Assembly: GCA_029550525.1 (NCBI GenBank)
Contig: JAKPHF010000046.1
Location: 107,796 to 171,795, forward strand
Source of the DNA: Planctomycetota bacterium
GTDB lineage: Bacteria > Planctomycetota > Phycisphaerae > UBA1845 > PWPN01
Direction of reading: 5' to 3'
DNA: 64,000 nt
Every line of letters starts with the position of its first letter. Positions within the stretch are counted from its first letter, which is position 1. A program made the translations under genes and the position numbers. Positions 31,409 through 39,617 of the stretch are shown here, piece by piece. The notes beneath the pieces were generated by a model. It saw only the letters and a program-made list of their open reading frames with translations. It searched no databases and was not told the origin of the DNA.

Positions 31409-34400
31409 ATGCGGTCGCACGCGATCTCGTGTGTTCTGTCAGCCGAAATCATGTTTTTCGCTTCATCGCTGGCCGCGACGTCAGCCGAGATCGGGCGGAT
31501 TCCCAACGGCTTCGATGCAGCCCCCTTCGGCGAGCGATTCACCGAAGACGACGGAAAGATCGTCGGAATTCGTTGGGGCGAGCCGCGCAAGATCCGCCAG
31601 CTGATCCTTACGTTCAAGCACGACGTCGATCCGGCAAGCATCCGCGACGCGATTCGAGTCGAGTACTGGCACCACAATTGGAACGGCAAGGCCGACCCGG
31701 TGGCCGACGAACTCGACGCGGGAGCGACCGGCTGGGCGGATGTCGACGACTGGTACAACGGCAACTGGCGAAAGGCCGAGACGATCCTGGCGGCGAACAA
31801 CCGGGAAGTCGTCATCCACTTTCCCCCTACCGGCCCCAGCGAAGGCTACAAGAATCCGCACATACCGGGCGTGGCGTATCGCAAGACGCTCAAGATCCGG
31901 CTGGCGTCCGACAGTCCGCTGCCGGAGTTGGCAAAGCTCGAAGCCATCACCGAAGCGGTCTGTCGGCCGTTAACCGTGCGCATCTCGTTCGACGAGCCGG
32001 CCGACGCCGCCTTCAAATCGGAACCGGGTCTGCATGGCCGGTTTGAAGCCTTCAACGGCAGTGTGAACGCGATCAGGAAACCCGGCGATTCCGCGGTCGT
32101 GGACGTGAATGATTTCCCGCTTGAGGGTGAATTGCTGGCCGACGTGACCATGACCGTCGATCCGGTCGACTCCCGGTATGATCGCACCATCGTGACGCTG
32201 CGGGCGGGCGTTCGCTCGTTTTCATTCGCCGCCGATGAGGTGGCCCGGGGCGATCGCATCTTCGTGGACGATCTGGGCGTTCTGGTCACTCGCGGCGACG
32301 ACGAGATGAACGTCCGCGCGTATCGGCAGCACATCAAGCAGTTGCCCGGCAAGACCGTATACCACCGCATCTTCGAGCATCCCGAGCAAACGCTGGACCG
32401 GGCCTGGAACGACATGCCCCTCAAGCGGCAGATCATGTTCGTCCACGGTCTGCCCGGCGACCGCAACGTCATGGGCCAGGGCGCCGGCGGCGACATCCGC
32501 GTCAGCGGCCACGGCCGATGGTTCGCGCTGAACCCCAGCCCGCGGGACAGCGCCCGCCAGAAGTGGGACGGCCAGATGCTGTGGTTCGACTTCGGTCTGC
32601 CCGATCAGGACAAACGGGCGGGCCGCGAACTGAAGGACGGCTACCTTCCGCTCCTGCGCTCCTGCTGGCAGGACGGGCCCATCTTCTACGAACAGCTCAC
32701 CGTGCTCGACACGCTGACCGGCAAGCTCGACGACATCCCGCTCGACGAGCCCACCGTACTGCTCATGCAACTGCGGGTACTCAATACGACCGAGACACAG
32801 CCCGGCACGGCGAGGCTTCGGCTGATCGCCCGCGTCAGTAATGCCGATCGCGAACACCCGTTGGTGCTCCAGGGCAACCGCGTCTTCAACCCCGCCGGCC
32901 CGGGTGAGCAGCGATTCCGCTACCTCTTCGAGACCCACGGCAAGGGCCGAACCGCCTCGGACGGCAAGGGGATCGACTGGTCGCTCGAACTGGCCCCCGG
33001 CGAGTCGCATAAACTCTTTGTTGCGATCCCATCCATTACGCTGGAGACTGATGAGGAGATCGAGCCGCTCGCCCACCGCGACTTCCATGCCGATGCCGAG
33101 CGAATCTGTCGCTTCTGGCGCGAGCTCACCGAGCGCGGCACGCAGATCATCACACCCGAGCCGTGGCTCAACGACTTCCACAAGGCTCACCTGCGGCACA
33201 TGCTGATCAACTGCCAGAAAGAGCTCGACTCCGACCGCCTGCACGCCCACGTGGGCACGTTCTATTACGGCATGTATCCCAACGAGTCGGCCATGATGGT
33301 CAGCGATCTCGATCGCCGCGGCTATCACGACGAAGCCCGCCGCAACATCGATTCGATGCTGCACTACCAGGGCACGGTCCAGTTCGCCGGTACCTACACC
33401 AGCAAGGAAGGCCTGCTCTACGGCGACGGCGGACACGAAACGGGCGACTACAACAAGTCGCACGGCTACATCCTGTGGCTCATCGCACACCATTGGCGGA
33501 TGACCCGCGACCGGGTCTGGCTCGAGGCTTCCGCCGACAAGATCGTCAAGGCCTGCGAGTGGATCGTGCACGAGCGGCGGACCACCATGAAGACCCGTTC
33601 CGACGGCAGCAAGCCCATCGAGTACGGCTGCCTGCCCGCCGGCGGCCTGGAGGACGTGCAGGACTTCTGGTTTTGGCTGGCCACCAACGCGGCCACCGAT
33701 TGGGGCTTCCAGGCCGCTGCCGCGGCCCTGGCCGACATCAATCACCCCCGAGCCGGTGAACTGCAGAAAGAAGCGGCCGCCTATCACCACGACTTCATGG
33801 CCGCCATGACCGAGGCCCGTATCCGCACCCCCGTGGTGCGGCTCCGCGACGGCCGCTACGTCCCCAAGTACCCCAGCGAGCTGTACACCCGCGGTCGGGC
33901 CTACGGCTGGCTCCGCGAAGTGCTCGAAGGCTCCCTTTTCCTGCCCGCCTACCAGTTGCTCGACCCGAACTCGCCCGAGGCCCGCTGGATCATGCAGGAC
34001 TACGAGGACAACCTCTACATCTCGCGACAGTACAGCTACGACATCCCCAACTTCGGCCGGTTCTGGTTTTCGCGCGGCGGCTTCTGCATGCAGGCCTGCC
34101 TGCTCGACAGCCCGCTGCCCTACCTCTGGCGGGATGAGATCAAGCACTACGTGCGGGCCTATTTCAACTCGTTCGCCTCGGGCTTCTACCCCGAGACTCG
34201 CATGCTGTGCGAGCACGCCCTGCCCGAGCTCGGCTACTGGCGCGGCGACCACTTCAAATCGTCCGACGAGGCTCAGTCCACCTACTGGCTGCGACTCATG
34301 TTCGTCCGCGAGGAGGGCTCGGACCTGTACCTCGGCCAGGCCATCCCCCGTTACTGGCTCGCCGACGGCCGTGGCGCGAGCATCGAGCGAGCAGCCAGCG

Positions 34401-34648
34401 AGTTCGGGCCGCTTTCGCTCGCGTACCAGCCCGATATCGCCGCCGGTCGTATCAAGGCCACGCTGGTCCCCCCGACGCGAAACGCCCCGGAGACGATCTA
34501 TCTGCGTTTCCGACATCCTGAAGAGAAGCGGATGACCCGTGTGACCGTCAACGGGCAGCCATACGATCGATTCGACGCCGAAAAGGAATGGGTCATACTG
34601 CCGGGCGCGCTGCAAGGCGTGCAGGAGGTGACCGCGGAGTACAGGTAA
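31409..34648 (+). CDS. Large exported six-hairpin glycosidase-like enzyme
   Basis: The 1079-residue product starts with a signal peptide (about 1-26), with GGAGG seven bases before the ATG. Residues about 28-190 look like a galactose-binding beta-sandwich. A long beta region follows, and from about residue 560 helical repeats rich in Trp, His and Tyr resemble the (alpha/alpha)6 barrel of six-hairpin glycosidases (for example ERICRFWRELTERG, HETGDYNKSHGYILWLIAHH). The family number cannot be assigned from sequence alone. It is divergent from the heparinase operon and shares its control region, so it probably works on the same polymer. Confidence 0.7.
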   Translation: MRSHAISCVLSAEIMFFASSLAATSAEIGRIPNGFDAAPFGERFTEDDGKIVGIRWGEPRKIRQLILTFKHDVDPASIRDAIRVEYWHHNWNGKADPVADELDAGATGWADVDDWYNGNWRKAETILAANNREVVIHFPPTGPSEGYKNPHIPGVAYRKTLKIRLASDSPLPELAKLEAITEAVCRPLTVRISFDEPADAAFKSEPGLHGRFEAFNGSVNAIRKPGDSAVVDVNDFPLEGELLADVTMTVDPVDSRYDRTIVTLRAGVRSFSFAADEVARGDRIFVDDLGVLVTRGDDEMNVRAYRQHIKQLPGKTVYHRIFEHPEQTLDRAWNDMPLKRQIMFVHGLPGDRNVMGQGAGGDIRVSGHGRWFALNPSPRDSARQKWDGQMLWFDFGLPDQDKRAGRELKDGYLPLLRSCWQDGPIFYEQLTVLDTLTGKLDDIPLDEPTVLLMQLRVLNTTETQPGTARLRLIARVSNADREHPLVLQGNRVFNPAGPGEQRFRYLFETHGKGRTASDGKGIDWSLELAPGESHKLFVAIPSITLETDEEIEPLAHRDFHADAERICRFWRELTERGTQIITPEPWLNDFHKAHLRHMLINCQKELDSDRLHAHVGTFYYGMYPNESAMMVSDLDRRGYHDEARRNIDSMLHYQGTVQFAGTYTSKEGLLYGDGGHETGDYNKSHGYILWLIAHHWRMTRDRVWLEASADKIVKACEWIVHERRTTMKTRSDGSKPIEYGCLPAGGLEDVQDFWFWLATNAATDWGFQAAAAALADINHPRAGELQKEAAAYHHDFMAAMTEARIRTPVVRLRDGRYVPKYPSELYTRGRAYGWLREVLEGSLFLPAYQLLDPNSPEARWIMQDYEDNLYISRQYSYDIPNFGRFWFSRGGFCMQACLLDSPLPYLWRDEIKHYVRAYFNSFASGFYPETRMLCEHALPELGYWRGDHFKSSDEAQSTYWLRLMFVREEGSDLYLGQAIPRYWLADGRGASIERAASEFGPLSLAYQPDIAAGRIKATLVPPTRNAPETIYLRFRHPEEKRMTRVTVNGQPYDRFDAEKEWVILPGALQGVQEVTAEYR

Positions 34649-35083
34649 AAGACGAAATCCGAATGACGAATAGCGAGTGAAGATTCATCCGCTGGCTCAT
34701 CGCCCGCGGTGCCTTCACCCGCTGCGCATGTCATCCGTGGCGCGCGGCATACGGTAGAAGAAGGAGTCCGTCCCGCAAATCAATCTGCGTCCATCTACGG
34801 ACATGCTTTTCTCTGTTCTCTCTGTTGCCTCCTGTTGACCTTCTTCGCGAGCCAGCGCGCCCATGATTTTCAAGAGGAGCAAACATGAGGCAACGGAGAA
34901 TGAACCTTGATTGGCCGGAATCTGCAGTTCCGCCAAATCTTGTAATCTTGAAATCTGTGGGTCATACTCTCCGGCATCCGACTGTGTACCATGACCCAAG
35001 CGAGTGGTGACACCTTTACGAGCTCTGAGCTGTGAGCCAGACATCTGGCTGATAGCTGACAGCTGAGAGCTGACAGCTACAAA
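34649..35083. other. Intergenic gap with repeat fragments
   Basis: No gene is visible in these 435 bases. Near 34657 there is half a family C element (AATCCGAATGACGAAT). Around 34817-34895 TCTCTGTTGCCTC faces GAGGCAACGGAGA. From 35026 to 35074 lies an AGCTGAnAGCTGA block of family D that abuts the next start codon. Confidence 0.5.
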
Positions 35084-35587
35084 ATGACCCGGCCGACGAG
35101 ACTACAGCGATTCGCCCGCTGGCTGGCCGCCGGCGTCTGCGTCTTCATCATGCTGGTGTGGGCGGCCTCGCTGATGATCGAATTCGTCTATGTCCGTCCG
35201 GGCACGGCTTGGAACAGTTATGTCCGCATAGCGCACGGTCAGATCGGCGTCTACAGCCAGGCGCGCCCCTTCTTCCCTCCTCCGACGTATCGCTGGTTCG
35301 TACGGCGCATCGCGTTCGCGCCGGATTGGGCCTGGGACATCAACATCGTGGATCTGCGGAGCTGGGTAATCATTCTTCCGTTCTGGATGATCCTCAGCGT
35401 GACCGCCGGCATCACCGGTCTGCTCTGGCTGAGGCCAGGGCGCCGACCGCCGCCCGGCCATTGCCCGACCTGCGGCTACGACCTGACCGGCAACATGACC
35501 GGCACCTGCCCGGAATGCGGCCGTGAGAGTCGCTGGCGACACGGGACGGAAAGCCGACAAAACGGCACTTCGCCGCCGTCGCATTGA
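35084..35587 (+). CDS. Small membrane protein with C-terminal CPxCGYDLTGN zinc ribbon
   Basis: The 167-residue protein has membrane segments near residues 13-37 and 104-125. The tail reads HCPTCGYDLTGNMTGTCPEC, a zinc ribbon recurrent in planctomycete membrane proteins of unknown role. No ribosome-binding site is evident, because repeat sequence runs up to the ATG. A relative with the ribbon at the other end lies at 38515-39072. The function is unknown. Confidence 0.7.
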   Translation: MTRPTRLQRFARWLAAGVCVFIMLVWAASLMIEFVYVRPGTAWNSYVRIAHGQIGVYSQARPFFPPPTYRWFVRRIAFAPDWAWDINIVDLRSWVIILPFWMILSVTAGITGLLWLRPGRRPPPGHCPTCGYDLTGNMTGTCPECGRESRWRHGTESRQNGTSPPSH

Positions 35588-35620
35588 TTCTTTCGCCCCT
35601 CGCCGGTACGTTCTGGCCTC

Positions 35621-36439
35621 ATGAACATCTTCATCAGCGCGGACATGGAGGGCATGGCGGGCATCGTCGGCTGGCACCAGGCCGAGCATACCGAGCGGGA
35701 CTACGGCATGGCCCGGCTGTGGATGACGCAGCAGGTCAACGCGGCCATCGAAGGCGCCATCAACGCCGGCGCGACCTCGATCCTGGTCAAGGACGCGCAC
35801 GAGACCGCCACCAACATCCTACTCGACAAGCTGCATCCGGCGGCAGAGCTGATCAGCGGCTGGGGCCCGCTCGGCAGCATGGTCGAAGGCGTGGACGAAA
35901 GCTTCGATGCGGTCATGCTCCTGGGCTATCACGCCCGGGCCATGACCATCGGGGGCACGCTGGCTCACACCTGGTCGGGTAATGTGCTCGACCTGCGCCT
36001 CAACGGAGAGCCCATCGGCGAGACCGCCTGGGCGGCCGCCTTCGCCGGCCACTTCAACGTGCCGATCGCCCTGATCACCGGCGATGACAAGCTCAAGGAA
36101 CAGGTGGACCACGAACTGCCGCCCGGATTCCACTACGTGATCACCAAGACGGGCATGGCCCACAAGGCGGCTCGGCTCCGGCCGCTCGCCGACGTGTGCG
36201 AAGAGATCCGCGACACCGCCGCCGCGAGCCTGGCCGACCTCGAAGGCCTGCCCGTGTTCAAGCCGCATCTGCCGGCCACGGTCTCCATTCGCTTTCGACA
36301 CTGGGAAGGACTCGACATCTGTGCCGCCGTTCCCGGCGTGCAGCGGTTGGACGTGGCCACGTTCCAGTTCCAGGCTGCCGACATGATCGAAGCCCAGAAG
36401 TACTTCGCAACGCTTCACCGACTCGCTCCGCGATCGTGA
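35621..36439 (+). CDS. dppA: M55 family D-aminopeptidase (DppA-like)
   Basis: The 272-residue protein begins MNIFISADMEGMAGIVGW. Asp8, Glu10, His60 (KDAH), His104 (GYHA) and Glu134 (PIGE) match the zinc ligands and catalytic residues of B. subtilis DppA, and the length is the same. DppA hydrolyses N-terminal D-amino acids from peptides, which suits recycling or scavenging of peptidoglycan peptides. It follows the zinc-ribbon protein by 33 bases and precedes the SDR gene by 46, so the three may be cotranscribed. The ribosome-binding site is weak. Confidence 0.9.
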   Translation: MNIFISADMEGMAGIVGWHQAEHTERDYGMARLWMTQQVNAAIEGAINAGATSILVKDAHETATNILLDKLHPAAELISGWGPLGSMVEGVDESFDAVMLLGYHARAMTIGGTLAHTWSGNVLDLRLNGEPIGETAWAAAFAGHFNVPIALITGDDKLKEQVDHELPPGFHYVITKTGMAHKAARLRPLADVCEEIRDTAAASLADLEGLPVFKPHLPATVSIRFRHWEGLDICAAVPGVQRLDVATFQFQAADMIEAQKYFATLHRLAPRS

Positions 36440-36485
36440 CGAGCCCCTATAATCCTTACCATCATCTTCCGCAGGAGGATTTGTC

Positions 36486-37391
36486 ATGCGCGTTGCCGTC
36501 ACGGGTGCCACCGGATTCCTGGGCCGCTACATCGTCAATGAACTGCTGGGGCAAGGCTACGAGTGCCGATGCTGGTACCGGCCCGGCCACAGCGACCGGG
36601 AAGGCTTCTACGAAACGGAACAAAGCCGAATCGATTGGATCCACGGCGACTTGGGCGATCATGCGTCGATGCACTCGCTGGTCAAAGGAGCCGACGCCGT
36701 CGTTCATGCCGCCCTCTCTCGTCCGGGGGCCGGGTTCATGGGCGCCGAAGGCGAGTTGATCGGGTTCGTGGAAACGAATTTGGTCGGCACGCTGCGGCTC
36801 ATCCGGGAGGCCGTCGATTGCGGCGTGTCGCGCTTCATCTTCATCTCCACCTGCGCGGTTCACGACGTGATTCTCGATGACCGTCCGTTGGACGAGACTC
36901 ATCCCCTCTGGCCCAAGAGCCATTACGGCGCGCACAAGGCGGCCATCGAGAAGTTCGTGCATAGCTTCGGTTTTGGCGAGGGCTATCCGATCTGCGCCCT
37001 GCGACCCACCGGCATCTATGGCATCGCCCGTCCCGTCGAAAAGAGCAAGTGGTTTCGGCTCGTCCAGGACGTCAAGGCCGGCAAGCCGATCGACAGCGCT
37101 GCCGGCGGCAAGGAAGTCCACGCCGCCGACGTCGCCCGGGCCGTGAGCATCCTGTTGCGAGCCCCCGACATCGCCGGGCAGTCCTACAACTGCTACGACA
37201 TGTACATCTCCGACGAGCACGTTGCCGGCATCGCCAAGCGCCTGAGCCACAGCAACAGCGAGATCAGCCGGCGCAACAAGGGCCCCAAACACCAGATCGT
37301 GACCGACAAGCTTCGCGAGCTGGGCATGACTTTCGGCGGCGAAGAACTCCTCGAACGGACGGTGGCCGAAATGCTTCGCTGCTCGGGTTGA
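36486..37391 (+). CDS. NAD-dependent epimerase/dehydratase (extended SDR)
   Basis: The 301-residue protein starts MRVAVTGATGFLGRYIV, where GATGFLG is the NAD(P)-binding glycine motif of extended SDRs. YGAHKAAIEKF is the YxxxK catalytic pair, and a Ser/Thr-rich stretch (FIFISTCAV) supplies the third residue. AGGAGG lies before the ATG. Members act on nucleotide sugars, aldehydes or sterol-like substrates. There is no context that fixes the substrate here. Confidence 0.88.
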   Translation: MRVAVTGATGFLGRYIVNELLGQGYECRCWYRPGHSDREGFYETEQSRIDWIHGDLGDHASMHSLVKGADAVVHAALSRPGAGFMGAEGELIGFVETNLVGTLRLIREAVDCGVSRFIFISTCAVHDVILDDRPLDETHPLWPKSHYGAHKAAIEKFVHSFGFGEGYPICALRPTGIYGIARPVEKSKWFRLVQDVKAGKPIDSAAGGKEVHAADVARAVSILLRAPDIAGQSYNCYDMYISDEHVAGIAKRLSHSNSEISRRNKGPKHQIVTDKLRELGMTFGGEELLERTVAEMLRCSG

Positions 37392-37441
37392 GCCCGGGGC
37401 CTGGGGACTGGGGAAGAGCGTCGGGATGAGGGCGTTCCGGG

Positions 37442-37596
37442 GGACGGGCGTCTCGCCCGCCTCGTGTTGTGGTGCACGCTTCCAGCGTGCGCGTGCAGGC
37501 AGGATGCCTGCACCACAATACTATCACCGGCGCGCTCCTCACGTACCGGCATCATCGGAAATCAAGGCGGGCAAGACGCCCGCCCCCCCCCCCCCC
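37442..37596. repeat. A-B-A composite palindromic repeat with poly-C tract
   Basis: A family A hairpin (37444-37462) is followed by a 52-base family B element (37467-37518) and another A hairpin (37564-37586) that runs into 14 consecutive C (37583-37596). The B element is the reverse complement of the one at 50930-50981 with one mismatch in 52 bases. Confidence 0.85.
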
Positions 37597-38316
37597 TCAG
37601 AACAGGTCGCGATACGAGATGTTGCCCTTGGCCCAATAGGTGATCAGGCCGGCACACTCATAGATGATCGACGGAATGTTCTTGATTCGCCACTCGCAGT
37701 GGTCCCAGTACGACTTGCCCGGCCGAGGCGATCGGCCCGTGTAGACGCTGAGGTTCTTGTAGCCAGCTGCGGCGAAGCAGGCCCGGGCCCGTCGGGCGTG
37801 CGTATGCTCGGTGACTAACACGAACCGATGGTTCTGAGGATCCACGCCCGGCAACTTCGCCACACCTGCCGGGTGCATGTGCGTGGTATGCGAGCGGTTG
37901 TCCACCAGAATCTGCTTGCGCGGCACGCCGCATTCCACGATCAGGTTGCGCATCCACTCGGCCGCACCGGGTGCGTTGCTGACGATGACCACCGGCGCCA
38001 CCTTCTGAAGCCACAATTGGGCGGCCTTGACCTCGCGGCCAGTCCCACCCCCCAGGCAGACAATGTAGTCGGCTTCCTTGGGCGGCGGCTGACCCACCGC
38101 CAACCAGTAGTAAACCCGCTCGGGCAGCGGCGCGAGCACCATCACGATTTCAAGGAGCATGGCCAGCGCGAGCAGGTTGCGCGTGGTGCGAAACAGCCAT
38201 CCCGCCCAGCGACGAAGCTGCCGCGGTTTCGAGGGCGCCGCGGACAAACCCGGCGAGTCGCTCGCGGCCGGGCCCACCCCGGCGGTCTGGGATTCCGAAC
38301 CTGAAATTTCCTTCAT
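37597..38316 (-). CDS. YdcF/DUF218-like membrane protein
   Basis: Started at MKEISGSESQ the product is 239 residues; the frame is open for 179 codons further but that part is shadow sequence. A membrane segment lies near residues 44-65. The DUF218 core reads YIVCLGGGTGREVKAAQLW, then IVSNAPGAAEWMR, VDNRSHTTHMH and FVLVTEHTHARRA. YdcF/SanA/ElyC proteins act in envelope physiology or polymer transfer, and their chemistry is poorly known. It ends right at the poly-C tract of the repeat. Confidence 0.8.
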   Translation of the reverse strand: MKEISGSESQTAGVGPAASDSPGLSAAPSKPRQLRRWAGWLFRTTRNLLALAMLLEIVMVLAPLPERVYYWLAVGQPPPKEADYIVCLGGGTGREVKAAQLWLQKVAPVVIVSNAPGAAEWMRNLIVECGVPRKQILVDNRSHTTHMHPAGVAKLPGVDPQNHRFVLVTEHTHARRARACFAAAGYKNLSVYTGRSPRPGKSYWDHCEWRIKNIPSIIYECAGLITYWAKGNISYRDLF

Positions 38317-38514
38317 GCGCCAAGTGTACTCCAACTGGAAGGACCTACTCAAACCGGACCGAACGGACTGAGTGAGTCCACCGGACACCGGATGAAGCGA
38401 CGGGTCCCGCGGCAGTAGGTAAGAGAATGGCAGCCGCCGACAACAATAGGTAGAGGGTTCTTGAAACCCGCAGGTTCTGCGGGAGTGGACTCGGGCCACA
38501 GGAAGGATATGACC

Positions 38515-39072
38515 ATGCGTACATCCACACTGCTGCCCAAAATCATCGAGACCTTGAACCGGCCATTGTTCGGAACGCGGGTGATTCCGCCCGGCGTCGC
38601 CGTGCCCGCCGTGGATTTTCCGGAAGACGAGTACGCCGTGTTTTGCCCAGGCTGCGACTACCTGCTGCGGGGTCTGGCATCTGAGCAGTGCCCGGAGTGC
38701 GGTCGGCCGTTCAACCGCGGGCAATTGCTGGTGGATCAATACGTGCGCGAGCGCGATCACCGCGTTTGGAAGCAGGGTGGGATCGGCCGATGGGCGGGTC
38801 GCATTGCTGCCTTCGTGCTGGGCTTCCTGCTGATCTACATCGCAGCCGCGCACCTGGCCGCCCTATGCCTGCCCTGGCTCGGTCGCACGATGACCAAGGC
38901 CACTGCCCGCCAAGTGGACGCCTGGGTAAGCCTCGTCCAGACGGCGCATGAGCTCATGTGGTGGGGACAGCTCGTTCTGCTGGCCATACTCCTGGCGAGC
39001 GTGGGCGTGTGGCTGCGCGCCGCTCGTCGCAATGCTCGCAAGCGCCGGCGCATCCTCGATGCACTGCCTTGA
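38515..39072 (+). CDS. Membrane protein with N-terminal CPxC...CPECG zinc ribbon
   Basis: The 185-residue protein starts MRTSTLLPKIIETLNR; an ATG two codons earlier is possible, but AGGAAGG is better placed for this one. CPGCDYLLRGLASEQCPEC at about 44-62 is a zinc ribbon of the planctomycete type. Two membrane segments follow near residues 95-120 and 145-168, then a basic tail. The function is unknown; it is a relative in design of the protein at 35084-35587. Confidence 0.7.
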   Translation: MRTSTLLPKIIETLNRPLFGTRVIPPGVAVPAVDFPEDEYAVFCPGCDYLLRGLASEQCPECGRPFNRGQLLVDQYVRERDHRVWKQGGIGRWAGRIAAFVLGFLLIYIAAAHLAALCLPWLGRTMTKATARQVDAWVSLVQTAHELMWWGQLVLLAILLASVGVWLRAARRNARKRRRILDALP

Positions 39073-39094
39073 TCGCGCGGTTGCGGAGAGAGCG

Positions 39095-39412
39095 TTACCA
39101 AACGCCGGGAAATCCGCCGTAAAAATCGCCGTAGCCCCAGCCCCAGTCGCCGTAACCCCAGCTCCAATCGCCGAACACCGGATCATCGTAGTATCCGAAG
39201 TCGGGGAAGAAGACGTCGCCGCAGCCATACACCCCGATGCCGGGGCCGCATCCGACCACCGATGGTCCCAACAGCGGTGCGGGGAAGTAACCACCGTCGA
39301 AGAAGTCGTTGTCGTCGAAGACCCCTTCGCTGAAAAAGCCCCACGGACAACCACCCGAGACCAATAAGACCAACGCCAGGCAGATCGCCGTCGCTCCAAG
39401 CGGATGTCGCAT
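39095..39412 (-). CDS. Small Gly/Tyr/Trp-rich lipoprotein
   Basis: The 105-residue protein starts MRHPLGATAICLALVLLVSG and has a lipobox ending at Cys22 (VSGGC). The mature part is almost only Gly, Tyr, Phe, Trp, Asp and Pro, with a repeated tail of the form DWSWGYGDWGWGYGDF. A strong AAAGGAGGTG before the ATG shows it is real. Nothing indicates a catalytic role; a low-complexity surface or adhesive peptide is one guess. It is the only gene of this type in the window. Confidence 0.75.
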   Translation of the reverse strand: MRHPLGATAICLALVLLVSGGCPWGFFSEGVFDDNDFFDGGYFPAPLLGPSVVGCGPGIGVYGCGDVFFPDFGYYDDPVFGDWSWGYGDWGWGYGDFYGGFPGVW

Positions 39413-39617
39413 GAGCGCACCTCCTTTGCCCGGGAGCCCACGGTTCGGCTGAAACAGTTCATTTTACCCTCGGCCCGCGCCTGCGAACCGCGCACGAGGA
39501 ATGAAGCCCATTCTCCCAGGATCACCCGGTCGGTGTGCGACCTAATGCGAACTCCTGCAGAAGGCCTGAGAGCTTAAGCTTGAGACCTGAGGCTTGAGGG
39601 ATGCCTGAAGTACGATC

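Noticed and set aside
32222..34615. A 797-codon open frame antisense to the six-hairpin-like gene
   Set aside because: The plus-strand gene has a signal peptide, ribosome-binding site and fold-like sequence; the antisense product has none of these.
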